This document shows, one piece after another, positions 48,551 to 57,491 of a stretch of DNA of 64,000 nucleotides (the first letter of the stretch is position 1; the number at the start of each line of letters is the position of its first letter). The stretch is taken from the NCBI RefSeq assembly GCF_009789675.1, contig NZ_CP046914.1, positions 1,550,001 to 1,614,000 of the forward strand. The letters are read 5' to 3'. The notes under the pieces are model-generated. The model ran no database searches, was not told the origin of the DNA, and saw only the letters and a program-made list of their open reading frames with translations. A program made the translations under genes and the position numbers. The stretch comes from Paraburkholderia acidisoli. GTDB lineage: Bacteria; Pseudomonadota; Gammaproteobacteria; Burkholderiales; Burkholderiaceae.

Positions 48551-49576
48551 TCACGCTTGTCCGTCGATCAAGCCGAGCCGCAGGAAACTCTCCGCACTCG
48601 CGATGATGGCTTCCTCGCTCGACCGCGGGTGCCAGCCGAGCAGGCGGATGGCCTTGGCGCTCGTCGCGTTCATGTCGATGCCGAGCAAGGGCGCAACCGA
48701 CTTCATGGCGGGATGCTTGCGGACTTCCTCGTCTGGCCAGACGGTGGTCGGCACTCTGGCCGCCGCCGCGCCGAGCCTGTCGCGCAGCACCTTTGCGACT
48801 TCGATCATCAGCAGGCTCGCGCCCGCCGTCGCGAGAAAGCGCTCGCCATGCGCGGCGGGGTGGGTCATCGCCAGCACATGCAGATCGGCGACGTCGCGGA
48901 CATCGACGAAACACGAGTTGATGTTCACGCAGCCGGGTTGCCCGTCCAGCAGGCTCTTGATGATCCGTGTGGAATGCGAAAAATCCGCGCCCAGCACGGG
49001 GCCGAGCACCGCCACGGGATTTACCGCCGACAGTTCCAGTTCGCCGCCCTCGCGCGCGATGAAGTCCCACGCGGCACGCTCCGCGAGCGTCTTCGACTTC
49101 TGATACGGCGCGACGTCGCCAGTCAGATCGCTCCAGTCCGTTTCATCGAAGGGACGCCGATAGTCGGGCGCATGCCCCACGCCGATCGCGCCGAACGCCG
49201 AAGTCAGCACGACGCGTTTGACCCCCGCGTCGCGCGCGGCGCGCAGCACGCGCAGATTGCCTTCGACGGCGGGCCGGACCCAGTCGTCTTCAGTGACCTG
49301 ATCGCCCGACGGCGTGGGCGAGGCGCCATGCATGACGTAAGCGCAGCCCGACATCGCTTCATGCCAGCCGGCGTCGTTCGAAAGATCGGCCTCGACGAAT
49401 GACAGACGTTCGTCCGCCACGTTGCCGCCGACGCGCAACTGGGCGCGCACGTCCTTTTCCCGCGCAAGCGAGCGCACCGTCGTCCGCACGCGATAGCCGC
49501 GTTCGAGCAGCGCGAGAATGCAATGCTGTGCAATGAAACCGGTGCCGCCCGTAACCAAAACCCATTCGCCGCTCAT
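48551..49576 (-). CDS. Extended SDR / NAD-dependent epimerase-reductase (DFR-like)
   Basis: 341 residues. The NAD(P) loop is VLVTGGTGFIAQH (residues 6-18); the active site is the S-YxxxK set (TSAFGAIG, then PYQKSKTLAE). It matches the dihydroflavonol-4-reductase-like group of bacterial aldehyde or ketone reductases; substrate unknown. It is divergent from an AraC regulator across 100 bp, which probably controls it. Confidence 0.87.
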   Translation of the reverse strand: MSGEWVLVTGGTGFIAQHCILALLERGYRVRTTVRSLAREKDVRAQLRVGGNVADERLSFVEADLSNDAGWHEAMSGCAYVMHGASPTPSGDQVTEDDWVRPAVEGNLRVLRAARDAGVKRVVLTSAFGAIGVGHAPDYRRPFDETDWSDLTGDVAPYQKSKTLAERAAWDFIAREGGELELSAVNPVAVLGPVLGADFSHSTRIIKSLLDGQPGCVNINSCFVDVRDVADLHVLAMTHPAAHGERFLATAGASLLMIEVAKVLRDRLGAAAARVPTTVWPDEEVRKHPAMKSVAPLLGIDMNATSAKAIRLLGWHPRSSEEAIIASAESFLRLGLIDGQA

Positions 49577-49676
49577 GAACTCGATCCTTCCGTGTGTTGG
49601 AGTGCGTTCAGATTAACGATGCTCGGTCGTACGCAGAATGCTTGAAAGTACGGCTTAGTTGCGCAATAGTACGAAA

Positions 49677-50639
49677 ATGAACGCCGATCCGCTTTCCGAC
49701 ATCCTCAGACTGACCTGCGCCCAGTCGCTCGTAACAGGCGGCTTTTGCGCGGGCGGCTCGTGGGCGATCCGTTTTCCGGCGCCCACGAAGATCAAGTTTT
49801 TTGCCATCGCGCGCGGGCATTGCTGGGTGACGATCGACGGCGAAGCCGAATCCATTCGCTTCAATGAGGGCGATGTCGGGCTGATGACCATGCCGCGCGC
49901 GTTCGTCGTGTCGAGCGAGCCGGGACTCGTTCCGGTCGACGCCATGCGCCTCTTTTCGGGCGCCGGAAAGTCGCCCGTGTGCATGGGCGATGGACAGGAT
50001 TTCGCTTATATCGGCGGACATGTGCTGCTGGATGCCGCAAGCGGACAACTGCTCGCGAATGTGCTGCCGCCGTGGATCAGAATTGATGCGTCGCGTACGC
50101 AAGCCAGCGCGTTTCGATGGCTGCTCGCCGAACTCGTTGCCGAGCGCGCCGATACCCGGGCCGGCGCGCAACTGGCTACCGCCCATCTGGCGCAGCTATT
50201 GTTCATCCAGATCCTGCGCGCGCATATGGAGACCGACGCGGTGCTGTCCGCCGGCTGGTTTCGCGCGATGAGCGACCGGCGTCTCGCGCCCGCGCTGGCG
50301 TTGATGCACGGTGAACCCGCGCGTAGCTGGCGTCTCGAAGAATTGGCCGACGCCTGCGCGATGTCGCGTACGACGTTCGCGCTGCGTTTCAAGACTACGG
50401 CGGGCGTGCCCGCTCTGACCTATCTCGCCGAGTGGCGCATGCGTCTCGCGGAGCGCGCGTTGCGGGCGGGCGCGACGCCAGTGGCGGTCATCGCGGAATC
50501 GATCGGCTATGCGTCGGAAAGCGCATTCAGCAACGCGTTCAAGCGATCGACCGGACACTCGCCGAGGGAGTATCGCAACGCGGCGCGCCTGGCGGGTATG
50601 AGCGACGACGTGTTGGCGGCCGGGCAGACGTCGGTGTGA
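49677..50639 (+). CDS. AraC-family transcriptional regulator (cupin N-terminal type)
   Basis: 320 residues. The N-terminal cupin-like sensor (IRFNEGDVGLMTMPRAFVV, AraC_binding/cupin_6 style) is followed by the AraC HTH pair: WRLEELADACAMSRTTFALRFK and VAVIAESIGYASESAFSNAFKRSTGHSPREYR. ATG 49677 is chosen; a TTG at 49659 would add six residues. Probably regulates the divergent SDR gene. Confidence 0.9.
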   Translation: MNADPLSDILRLTCAQSLVTGGFCAGGSWAIRFPAPTKIKFFAIARGHCWVTIDGEAESIRFNEGDVGLMTMPRAFVVSSEPGLVPVDAMRLFSGAGKSPVCMGDGQDFAYIGGHVLLDAASGQLLANVLPPWIRIDASRTQASAFRWLLAELVAERADTRAGAQLATAHLAQLLFIQILRAHMETDAVLSAGWFRAMSDRRLAPALALMHGEPARSWRLEELADACAMSRTTFALRFKTTAGVPALTYLAEWRMRLAERALRAGATPVAVIAESIGYASESAFSNAFKRSTGHSPREYRNAARLAGMSDDVLAAGQTSV

Positions 50640-50717
50640 GTGGGTTTCGACAATGTGATCCAGCATGAATCGTTACAATGACTCAGATGCCCCTTTTGAC
50701 AGCATCGAATTCGAGAC

Positions 50718-51422
50718 ATGCTGACTTCCTATTTCTGGAGCGGCGACGCCATCCGCAGTCGACGCGTAAGTGACATCGTTCTATCAGGCACGGTCGACGT
50801 ACCTGTTCCCTCCGCGCGCCTGCTAGCAGATTGGGAACGGGAGACATCGTCGCGGCTCGTCCTGGAGCCTGGGGACGTTGAGGCAATGTCTCTGCCGCGA
50901 GCGCAAGCGCGCTGGCCGGACTACAAGCGCTGCGTGCAGGCAATGTCCGACTGGATGTGCTCACTAGGGCTGCCCACTGTGCTTGCTGCCAGTGACGTCG
51001 CCCTTATGGCCTGTCGTGGCGCGAGGTACCACCATGACGGTGCGCAATATGGCGGTGCGGCCTTCTGCAATCTCTTCTTGAGCGAGGACCGGGGGCTGGA
51101 CTTGCATTTTCCCTCTACGGGCCATCGCATTCCCCTGACTCGGGGGACCGCTGTGATATTCGATACTGGCCAGCCTCACGGCGTCATTCCGCGCCGTAGT
51201 CACTGCTTTAATGTGGCTGACTTCGCGCCGGACCGGGATGACATCCAGATATTCCTGACGTGGGAGCTTCCCATCGAAGATGCCGAAGTCAAGCAGGCAC
51301 TCAAGGTAGTTTTCGACAATGCCCCTTTGGCCTCGCTGCAACTGGAGGAGGAGCAAGTCTGGTCGAACGGTGCACCCGCCGCGGTGTGCCCGGAATCGGG
51401 TCGTTGGTACCGGGTTGACTAA
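50718..51422 (+). CDS. Unrecognised protein with a possible 2OG-Fe(II) oxygenase site
   Basis: 234 residues, no signal peptide. I do not recognise a family with certainty. H105-x-D107 (YHHDGAQYGG) and H154 (DTGQPHGVIPR) are spaced like the iron triad of 2-oxoglutarate oxygenases, with R159 near where such enzymes bind the 2OG carboxylate. A sampled line of the gene is about 60% GC, lower than its neighbours, which hints at transfer. It lies between an AraC gene and a TonB-receptor remnant. Confidence 0.6.
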   Translation: MLTSYFWSGDAIRSRRVSDIVLSGTVDVPVPSARLLADWERETSSRLVLEPGDVEAMSLPRAQARWPDYKRCVQAMSDWMCSLGLPTVLAASDVALMACRGARYHHDGAQYGGAAFCNLFLSEDRGLDLHFPSTGHRIPLTRGTAVIFDTGQPHGVIPRRSHCFNVADFAPDRDDIQIFLTWELPIEDAEVKQALKVVFDNAPLASLQLEEEQVWSNGAPAAVCPESGRWYRVD

Positions 51423-51574
51423 TGGTTCGGGTCACACCTTGGCGTTGCCGTGGCACGCTGGGCAGACCGCCGTTCAGTGGGTTAGCTGAATGCCGGGCGC
51501 GCCGTTGGGCGATCACGCATCGTGAAGGACCCTATACGGTTCGATGCACGATCTAACGAATCCGAAAACGGCGA

Positions 51575-51602
51575 GTGATCCGGCCACACGCCGCCGGATC
51601 AC
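51575..51602 (-). terminator. Terminator of the former TonB-receptor gene
   Basis: Perfect 10-bp stem GTGATCCGGC (51575-51584) with GCCGGATCAC (51593-51602), 8-nt loop, ten bases after the old stop at 51612. On the minus strand it is followed by CGCCGTTTTC. Confidence 0.65.
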
Positions 51603-51611
51603 AAAGCCTTC

Positions 51612-52071
51612 TTACCAGTTGTATCGGGCCGAAGCGATCACCGTGCGTGGATTGCCGTAGATGCACACCGCCGACGACTGGCAACCGCCCACGTAGCGGC
51701 TCGAACAGATTCGTCGCGTTGACGGCGAGGCGCCAGTCGCGCGTCTCGTAGTGCACGGCCGCGTCGTAGAGCGTGTAGCTGGGCACGGTGATCGAATTGT
51801 CCGCGGCGCCCGCTACCGCGCTTTGATAACGCACGCCCACGCCAAAGCCCAATCCCGCGATCGCGCCCGTATGCCACGTCCAGTCGGCCCGCAGCGACGC
51901 CATCTGTCGTGGCCGCGGAATATCCACCGGCCATTGGTTCAGCGTTTCGTCGTTGGCCTCGACGTTCTTCACGTCCTGATAAACGTAAGCCACGATGATC
52001 GACAGATTGCTCGTCAGCTTGCCCACGGCGCTGAACTCGAAGCCCCGGGAGCGTACCTCGCCCGTCTGCAC
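51612..52071 (-). pseudogene. TonB-dependent siderophore receptor, C-terminal remnant with frameshift
   Basis: About 150 residues of the C-terminal barrel remain (GEVRSRGFEFSAVGKLTSN, VDIPRPRQMASLRADWTW in outline). Near 51695-51703 the frame breaks: upstream it reads AVNATNLFE, and one frame over it continues RYVGGCQSSAVCIYGNPRT to ...ARYNW and TAA at 51612-51614, the normal receptor end. The 5' part is missing: an in-frame stop lies directly before 52071 and unrelated sequence follows. The plug and most of the barrel are gone, so it is not functional. Confidence 0.85.
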
Positions 52072-52385
52072 TCAAAAAGGCGCTCAGAACGAGCCCGCAG
52101 CGGTATCTCAGGGCAGGAGATAACGGTTACGGACGAGAAGCGCGGTGAGATATTCATCCGGTCCCGCGACGGTTCATCTTCTCTTCAGCGACGAACCTGC
52201 CATGGTGAGCGTGCTTATCCTCAAGCTTTGCACTGCCAACAATTCAGGCCGAAGGTTCAAACGCATCGAATAGAAGCGAGTCGGTGCGCATCCGGACACG
52301 ACCCGCTTTCCAGCCTTCGCAGACATCGCGGCCAGGTGCCAGACGTCGGAAGCGCGCGAACGAGCGCGCTTCCGGGCATCGTCGG
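52072..52385. other. 314-bp region at the breakpoint of the receptor remnant
   Basis: It should have carried receptor sequence but does not. I recognise no gene, IS end or repeat. Confidence 0.45.
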
Positions 52386-52745
52386 TCAGGTTTTCGTCAC
52401 GACCTCGACGGCGCCATGGTCGTCGCAGTGGTCGCCGTGCGGATGGTGCAGATGCCCGTTGACGAGATAATCGACGTGATCGCCATGCGGCACGGCTTCG
52501 TGCCCGCAGCCCGGTCCGTGCACATGCCCGGGCTCATGGCCGCCCGCGCCGTGAGTACAGGTATCGGGGTTCTTGTCGCTAACCTCGACCTTGTGCTCAT
52601 CGACGTGGTCGCCATGAGGGTGATGCAGATGACCGTCATGCAGATAGTCGACGTGATCACCATGCTGGATGGCCGTATGGCCGCATCCCGGGCCGTGCTT
52701 GTGGTCATGATGGGCGTGATGCGGTTCGTTGCAGCTTGCGCTCAT
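52386..52745 (-). CDS. His-rich two-repeat protein, likely metal binding
   Basis: 119 residues with about 29 His and 5 Cys. Two 35-residue repeats (residues 17-51 and 76-110) agree at 28 of 35 positions. Each starts HGPGCGH and contains HGDHVDYL and GHLHHPHGDH. The start MSASCNEPHHAHH has GGAGG 6 nt upstream. There is no signal peptide or membrane helix, so it is cytoplasmic. A metal reservoir or chaperone (Zn, Ni, Co) is plausible from composition; no function is established. It is tail-to-head with the metR gene (98 bp). Confidence 0.75.
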   Translation of the reverse strand: MSASCNEPHHAHHDHKHGPGCGHTAIQHGDHVDYLHDGHLHHPHGDHVDEHKVEVSDKNPDTCTHGAGGHEPGHVHGPGCGHEAVPHGDHVDYLVNGHLHHPHGDHCDDHGAVEVVTKT

Positions 52746-52843
52746 GTGTCCTCCCTTGCTGTGATGGTTGCCACGGCCAACGTCTCGTGGCAGCGCTAAG
52801 GTAGCATTTTTCGGCGCTTCATTATCCCGGATGTGACCCAGGA

Positions 52844-53752
52844 TCAACTGCGCATGCGCGGCGCCTGCCAGTTCGACTCCCGAGCGAATTCAACGAACGA
52901 ACTCAGATAATCCACCACCGTATCGCCTTCGCGTGTGCCCAGAAAAATCTGTTTGGCAATGCCTTGCTTGCCCAGCTTGAGTGCCACGAGCGGCATGCGG
53001 TCCGCGTATTCCTCCGCGAGCCAGCGCGGCAGCGCGGCCACTCCCCGATGGCTTGCCACCATCTGCAACATGATGTCGGTGGTTTCGATCGTCTTGTGAC
53101 GGCGCGGTGCGATGTTCGCGGGTCGCAAGAACTGGTTGTAGACGTCGAGCCGGTCGGTTTCCACCGGGTAGGTGATGAGCGTTTCGTCGATGAGCTGTTC
53201 GGGTTTCACATAACGCACGTTGGCAAGCCGGTGGCCCTCTGCCACGACGAGCACCTGTTCGTAGTCGAATACGGGTTCGAAACGCAAGCCGGGCCGGTTG
53301 AGCGGGTCGGGCGTCACGAGCACGTCGATGTCGTAGCCGATCAATGCGCCAATGCCACCAAACTGAAAGCGCTGCTTCACGTCCACATCGACGTCGGGCC
53401 AGCGCGTCAGATACGGCGAGACGACCTTGAGCAGCCACTGGTAACACGGCGCGCACTCCATGCCGATGCGCAGCGTGCCGCGCTCGCCGGCCGCGTATTG
53501 CTTCATGCGCTCCTCGGCGAGTTCGAATTGCGGCAGCAGGCGCTCCGCGAGCGAGAGCAGATATTGCCCGGCCTGTGTCAGCCGAAGGCTGCGGCCTTCA
53601 CGGTGCCAGATTGGGGTGCCAAGCTGATGCTCGATTTTCTTGACGGTATGACTGAGCGCCGACTGCGTGAGAAACAACGATTCCGCGGCAGCGGTCAGGG
53701 AACCCTGGCGCGCGACTTCGCGTACGAGGACAAGATGAACACGCTCGAGCAT
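52844..53752 (-). CDS. metR: LysR-family regulator, MetR
   Basis: 302 residues. The wHTH has EVARQGSLTAAAESLFLTQSALSHTVKKIE and LTQAGQYLLSLAERLL; the effector domain includes ECAPCYQWLLKVV and YPVETDRLDVYNQFLRPA, both typical of MetR, whose co-inducer is homocysteine. It is divergent from metE across about 137 bp that hold a MetR-like box, the classical metR-metE arrangement. Confidence 0.93.
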   Translation of the reverse strand: MLERVHLVLVREVARQGSLTAAAESLFLTQSALSHTVKKIEHQLGTPIWHREGRSLRLTQAGQYLLSLAERLLPQFELAEERMKQYAAGERGTLRIGMECAPCYQWLLKVVSPYLTRWPDVDVDVKQRFQFGGIGALIGYDIDVLVTPDPLNRPGLRFEPVFDYEQVLVVAEGHRLANVRYVKPEQLIDETLITYPVETDRLDVYNQFLRPANIAPRRHKTIETTDIMLQMVASHRGVAALPRWLAEEYADRMPLVALKLGKQGIAKQIFLGTREGDTVVDYLSSFVEFARESNWQAPRMRS

Positions 53753-53783
53753 GGGATCAACCCGAAAAACGAGGAATGAAAAA

Positions 53784-53822
53784 ATCTAATGTATCGATGA
53801 AATAATGCCATTTTTATTCATT
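53784..53822. promoter_or_regulatory. metE/metR regulatory block with MetR-like box
   Basis: It contains ATCTAAT (53784-53790), the box TGAAATAATGCCA (53798-53810, a TGAA-N5-TTCA site with a degenerate right half) and TTTTTATTCATT (53811-53822). The same three elements with the same spacing occur before mesX. Confidence 0.75.
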
Positions 53823-53889
53823 TGCAGGTAGCCCTATTATTCCTGCCACCTTCGAAGCATCTCCGCACTCTCAAAGGATGGCAGCGCAC

Positions 53890-56184
53890 ATGGTCACCAC
53901 GCACAATCTCGGATTCCCGCGCATCGGCGCGAAACGCGAACTGAAATTCGGTCTCGAACGCTACTGGAAGGGCGAGTCGTCGCGCGACGAACTCGAGGCC
54001 CTTGGCGTTGAACTGCGCGCGCGCCACTGGACGAACCAGCAGGCACTCGATCTCGTGCCGGTCGGCGACTTCGCGTTCTATGACCAGGTGCTCGACATGA
54101 GCTTTACGCTCGGCAATCTGCCCGAGCGCGTGCAGGGTTTTCACGGCGATACGCTCGACAACTACTTCCGCGTCGCGCGCGGCCGCTCGGCGCAGAGTGC
54201 CGAAGAGCACGCGGGCTGCTGCGGCGGCGTGGCCGCAGGGGAAATGACGAAGTGGTTCGACACGAACTACCACTACATCGTCCCGGAATTCACGGCAAAC
54301 ACGCAGTTTAATCTCGACACCTCGCGTCTTTCGGAACAACTGCGCGAAGCCCGGACGCTGGGCGTAAACGCGAAGCCGGTGATCGTCGGTCCGCTCACGT
54401 ACCTGTGGCTCGGCAAGGCGAAGGACGAGTCGGACAAGCTTGCTTTGCTGCCGCGCCTGATGCCGGTGTATCGCGCGCTGCTCAGCCATTTCAAGGCGCT
54501 GGGCGTGGAGTGGGTGCAGATCGACGAGCCGATCCTCGTGACGGAACTCGAACCCGCCTGGCGCGAAGCATTCAAGACCGCCTACGAAGGCTTCGAGCAG
54601 CGTGGCGTGAAGCTGCTGCTGGTCACTTACTTCGGAGAGCTGAAGGACAATCTGGATCTCGCGTGCACATTGCCAGTGGACGGTTTGCATATCGATGCAA
54701 TCAACGCGCGTGACGAATTGGCGCTCGCTGCGCACAAGCTGCCCGCGCAAAGCGTGCTTTCCGTGGGCGCCATCAACGGCCGCAACATCTGGAAGACCGA
54801 TCTCGGTGCGACGCTCGACTGGCTCGAACCGCTCGCGCGGCAGCTAGGCGAACGTTTGTGGATCGCGCCGTCGTGCTCGCTGCTGCACGTGCCGGTCGAT
54901 CTCGCGAGCGAGGAAAAACTCGACGCCGGGATTCGCTCGTGGCTCGCGTTCGCGCTGCAAAAGCTCGACGAGCTAAACGTGCTTGCCACCGCGCTCAACG
55001 CCGGCCGCGATGCCGTTGCCGTCGAACTCGCCGCGAATGCTGCCGCGATCGCCGCGCGCCGCCAGTCGCCGCGCGTGAACAACCCGGCGGTGAAGGCGGC
55101 GATGGCACGCATCGACGCAAAACTCGGCAATCGTCAGAGCGCATACGCCGAACGCGCAACGAAGCAGGCCGCGTTGCTCAGGCTGCCCGCTTTCCCGACC
55201 ACGACTATCGGCTCGTTCCCGCAAACGGCCGGGATTCGCCAGGCACGCAGCCACTACAAGAGCGGTGCGCTCGACTATGCGGCTTATCAAAGCGCAATGC
55301 GTGCCGAAATCGAGCACAGCGTGCGCGAGCAGGAAGCACTGGGTCTCGACGTGCTCGTGCACGGCGAAGCCGAGCGCAACGACATGGTCGAGTACTTCGG
55401 CGAGCAACTCGACGGCTACGCGTTCAGTCAGTTCGGCTGGGTGCAGTCGTACGGTTCGCGCTGTGTGAAGCCGCCCATTCTGTTTGGCGATATCAGCCGC
55501 CCGCGCGCGATGACGGTCGAGTGGATCACCTACGCGCAGTCGCTCACGAACAAGCCGATGAAGGGCATGCTCACGGGGCCGGTCACCATTCTCAACTGGT
55601 CGTTCGTGCGCGACGATCAACCGCGTTCGATGTCGTGCTATCAGCTTGCGCTGGCGATTCGCGAGGAAGTGCTGGATCTGGAGAAGGCCGGCGTGCGCGT
55701 GATCCAGATCGACGAAGCCGCGTTGCGCGAAGGCTTGCCGCTGCGCCGCGCGCAGTGGGCCGAATATCTGCGCTGGGCCGTGGAATCGTTCCGTATCACG
55801 GCAAACGGCGTAGCCGACGAAACGCAGATCCACACGCATATGTGCTATTCGGAGTTCAACGACATCATCGCGTCGATCGCCGGGATGGACGCCGATGTGA
55901 TCACGATCGAAACATCGCGCTCGGACATGGAACTGCTCGACGCGTTCGATCACTTCAAGTACCCGAACGAGATCGGGCCGGGCGTGTACGACATTCACTC
56001 GCCGAACATTCCGACCGAAGCTCATATCGTGCAACTGATGCAGAAGGCGGCAGAGCGCATTCCGGCCGGGCGCTTGTGGGTGAACCCGGACTGCGGTCTG
56101 AAGACGCGCCAGTGGGCCGAGGTGATTCCCGCGCTCACCAATATGGTCGCGGCCGCGAAAGCGTTGCGCAGCCAGGCGCATTGA
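53890..56184 (+). CDS. metE: Cobalamin-independent methionine synthase
   Basis: 764 residues. 5-methyltetrahydropteroyltriglutamate-homocysteine methyltransferase. Two TIM barrels; the N-terminal one starts [16 protein letters not shown]. The zinc ligands H650, C652 (HTHMCYSEF), E674 by alignment and C735 (NPDCGLKTR) are in the C-terminal barrel, at the positions of E. coli MetE plus nine. ATG 53890 matches the usual start; ATG 53878 would add four residues and has AAAGG too close. Activated by MetR from the divergent promoter. Confidence 0.97.
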   Translation: MVTTHNLGFPRIGAKRELKFGLERYWKGESSRDELEALGVELRARHWTNQQALDLVPVGDFAFYDQVLDMSFTLGNLPERVQGFHGDTLDNYFRVARGRSAQSAEEHAGCCGGVAAGEMTKWFDTNYHYIVPEFTANTQFNLDTSRLSEQLREARTLGVNAKPVIVGPLTYLWLGKAKDESDKLALLPRLMPVYRALLSHFKALGVEWVQIDEPILVTELEPAWREAFKTAYEGFEQRGVKLLLVTYFGELKDNLDLACTLPVDGLHIDAINARDELALAAHKLPAQSVLSVGAINGRNIWKTDLGATLDWLEPLARQLGERLWIAPSCSLLHVPVDLASEEKLDAGIRSWLAFALQKLDELNVLATALNAGRDAVAVELAANAAAIAARRQSPRVNNPAVKAAMARIDAKLGNRQSAYAERATKQAALLRLPAFPTTTIGSFPQTAGIRQARSHYKSGALDYAAYQSAMRAEIEHSVREQEALGLDVLVHGEAERNDMVEYFGEQLDGYAFSQFGWVQSYGSRCVKPPILFGDISRPRAMTVEWITYAQSLTNKPMKGMLTGPVTILNWSFVRDDQPRSMSCYQLALAIREEVLDLEKAGVRVIQIDEAALREGLPLRRAQWAEYLRWAVESFRITANGVADETQIHTHMCYSEFNDIIASIAGMDADVITIETSRSDMELLDAFDHFKYPNEIGPGVYDIHSPNIPTEAHIVQLMQKAAERIPAGRLWVNPDCGLKTRQWAEVIPALTNMVAAAKALRSQAH

Positions 56185-56218
56185 CCCGCTGCACCGCACT
56201 GCATTGCATTGCTTGCAT

Positions 56219-56245
56219 GCCCCGAGCTTGTCTTGGGGCGCGCTT
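56219..56245 (+). terminator. Possible metE terminator
   Basis: GCCCC (56219-56223) with GGGGC (56235-56239) around an 11-nt loop, then GCGCTTCTTCTTT. Weak, 35 bp after the metE stop. Confidence 0.35.
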
Positions 56246-56365
56246 CTTCTTTCGCACCACGAACCGCACCGCGTTGACGGAAATTGCCGGTGCGCGGAAA
56301 GGGCTCGCGAACGAGTCGCAGGGCGTTGGCAGACGGAGAGATCCCGTGCTCCGGTCCATGAAACG

Positions 56366-56404
56366 ATCTAATGGAAGCATGAAATCAATTCATTTTTATT
56401 CATT
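56366..56404 (+). promoter_or_regulatory. Second MetR-type block, upstream of mesX
   Basis: ATCTAAT (56366-56372), a perfect MetR consensus TGAAATCAATTCA (56380-56392) and TTTTTATTCATT (56393-56404). Spacing is identical to the metE block (14 bp between the first two elements). It lies about 80 bp before the mesX start. Confidence 0.8.
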
Positions 56405-56480
56405 GATCGCCTAGCATAAAATACCGGAAAAGCAAACAGTAATCGCAAGTTTTCATCAGAATTTTCGGCGTCAAACCAAA

Positions 56481-57464
56481 ATGAGTAAAGACTTTACCTT
56501 TGCTATTAAGAGCATTTGTTTCGATGAAGACTATCAGCCTTCTGAAAACACGCGCATCACGACCAATTTCGCCAACCTGGCGCGAGGAGCGAGTCGCCAG
56601 GCGAACCTGCGCAATACTTTCAGGATGATCGACAATCGATTCAATGCTTTGGCGCATTGGGACAACCCGGAAGGCGACCGCTACACCGTCAAGCTGGAAA
56701 TCATCTCCGTTGAGATGAATATGGAGGGTGAAAATAGCGGTGCCGCGCTCCCTCTGATTGAAATATTGAAGACGAATATTCTCGACCGGAAAACAGGCGA
56801 ACGTATCGAAGGGATTGCAGGAAATAACTTTTCCTCTTACGTGCGTGATTATGACTTTAGCGTCTTGTTGCTGGAGCATAACAAGAATCAACCGAATTTC
56901 AGCACACCGGAAAACTTTGGTGACTTGCACGGGAAGCTGTTCAAGTGCTTCGTGAACTCGAGCGCTTACCAGGACAACTTCGGGAAGCCGCCCGTCATAT
57001 GTCTTAGCGTTTCGAGCAGCAAAACCTATCGTCGGACCGAAAATCAGCATCCGGTATTGGGTGTGGAATACGAGCAGGATGCGTATTCGTTGACTGACCA
57101 GTATTTCGAAAAAATGGGGCTGAAGGTTCGCTATTTCATGCCTCCGAACAGCGCTGCGCCTTTGGCCTTCTATTTTGTTGGCGACTTGCTGGGCGATTAC
57201 ACCAATCTGGAGTTGATCGGCACCATCAGCACGATGGATACCTTCCAGAAGATTTATCGCCCGGAAATTTACAATGCGAACTCAGCAGCGGGTAAGTCCT
57301 ATCAGCCCAGTTTGAAGCATGAGGATTATTCGCTGACGCGAATTGTTTACGATCGGGAAGAACGTAGCCGGTTGGCTATTGAGCAGGGAAGGTTTGTTGA
57401 AGAGCAGTTTATCAAACCCTACCAGGCCGTTCTTGAACAGTGGGCGACTAGCTACGCTCGTTAA
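56481..57464 (+). CDS. mesX: DUF1852 protein MesX, partner of the MesD methionine synthase
   Basis: 327 residues, a full-length DUF1852 protein (SKDFTFAIKSICFDEDY..., TYRRTENQHPVLGVEYEQD in outline, and DQYFEKMGLKVRYFMPPNSA). Work on MesD methionine synthases showed that they need a DUF1852 protein and oxygen; the biochemical role of MesX is unclear and an oxygenase has been suggested. No membrane or signal sequence. It is visibly richer in A/T than neighbouring genes (one sampled 60-bp line is 52% GC), a sign of transfer. Directly upstream of mesD in the same operon. Confidence 0.93.
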   Translation: MSKDFTFAIKSICFDEDYQPSENTRITTNFANLARGASRQANLRNTFRMIDNRFNALAHWDNPEGDRYTVKLEIISVEMNMEGENSGAALPLIEILKTNILDRKTGERIEGIAGNNFSSYVRDYDFSVLLLEHNKNQPNFSTPENFGDLHGKLFKCFVNSSAYQDNFGKPPVICLSVSSSKTYRRTENQHPVLGVEYEQDAYSLTDQYFEKMGLKVRYFMPPNSAAPLAFYFVGDLLGDYTNLELIGTISTMDTFQKIYRPEIYNANSAAGKSYQPSLKHEDYSLTRIVYDREERSRLAIEQGRFVEEQFIKPYQAVLEQWATSYAR

Positions 57465-57491
57465 TCAGTCAAAAATACAAGGTCATCTACT

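Noticed and set aside
51553..52071. A small intact gene of 172 codons in the receptor remnant
   Set aside because: The last part of that frame is shifted relative to the normal receptor end, and an in-frame stop lies directly before its GTG start; it is a relic.
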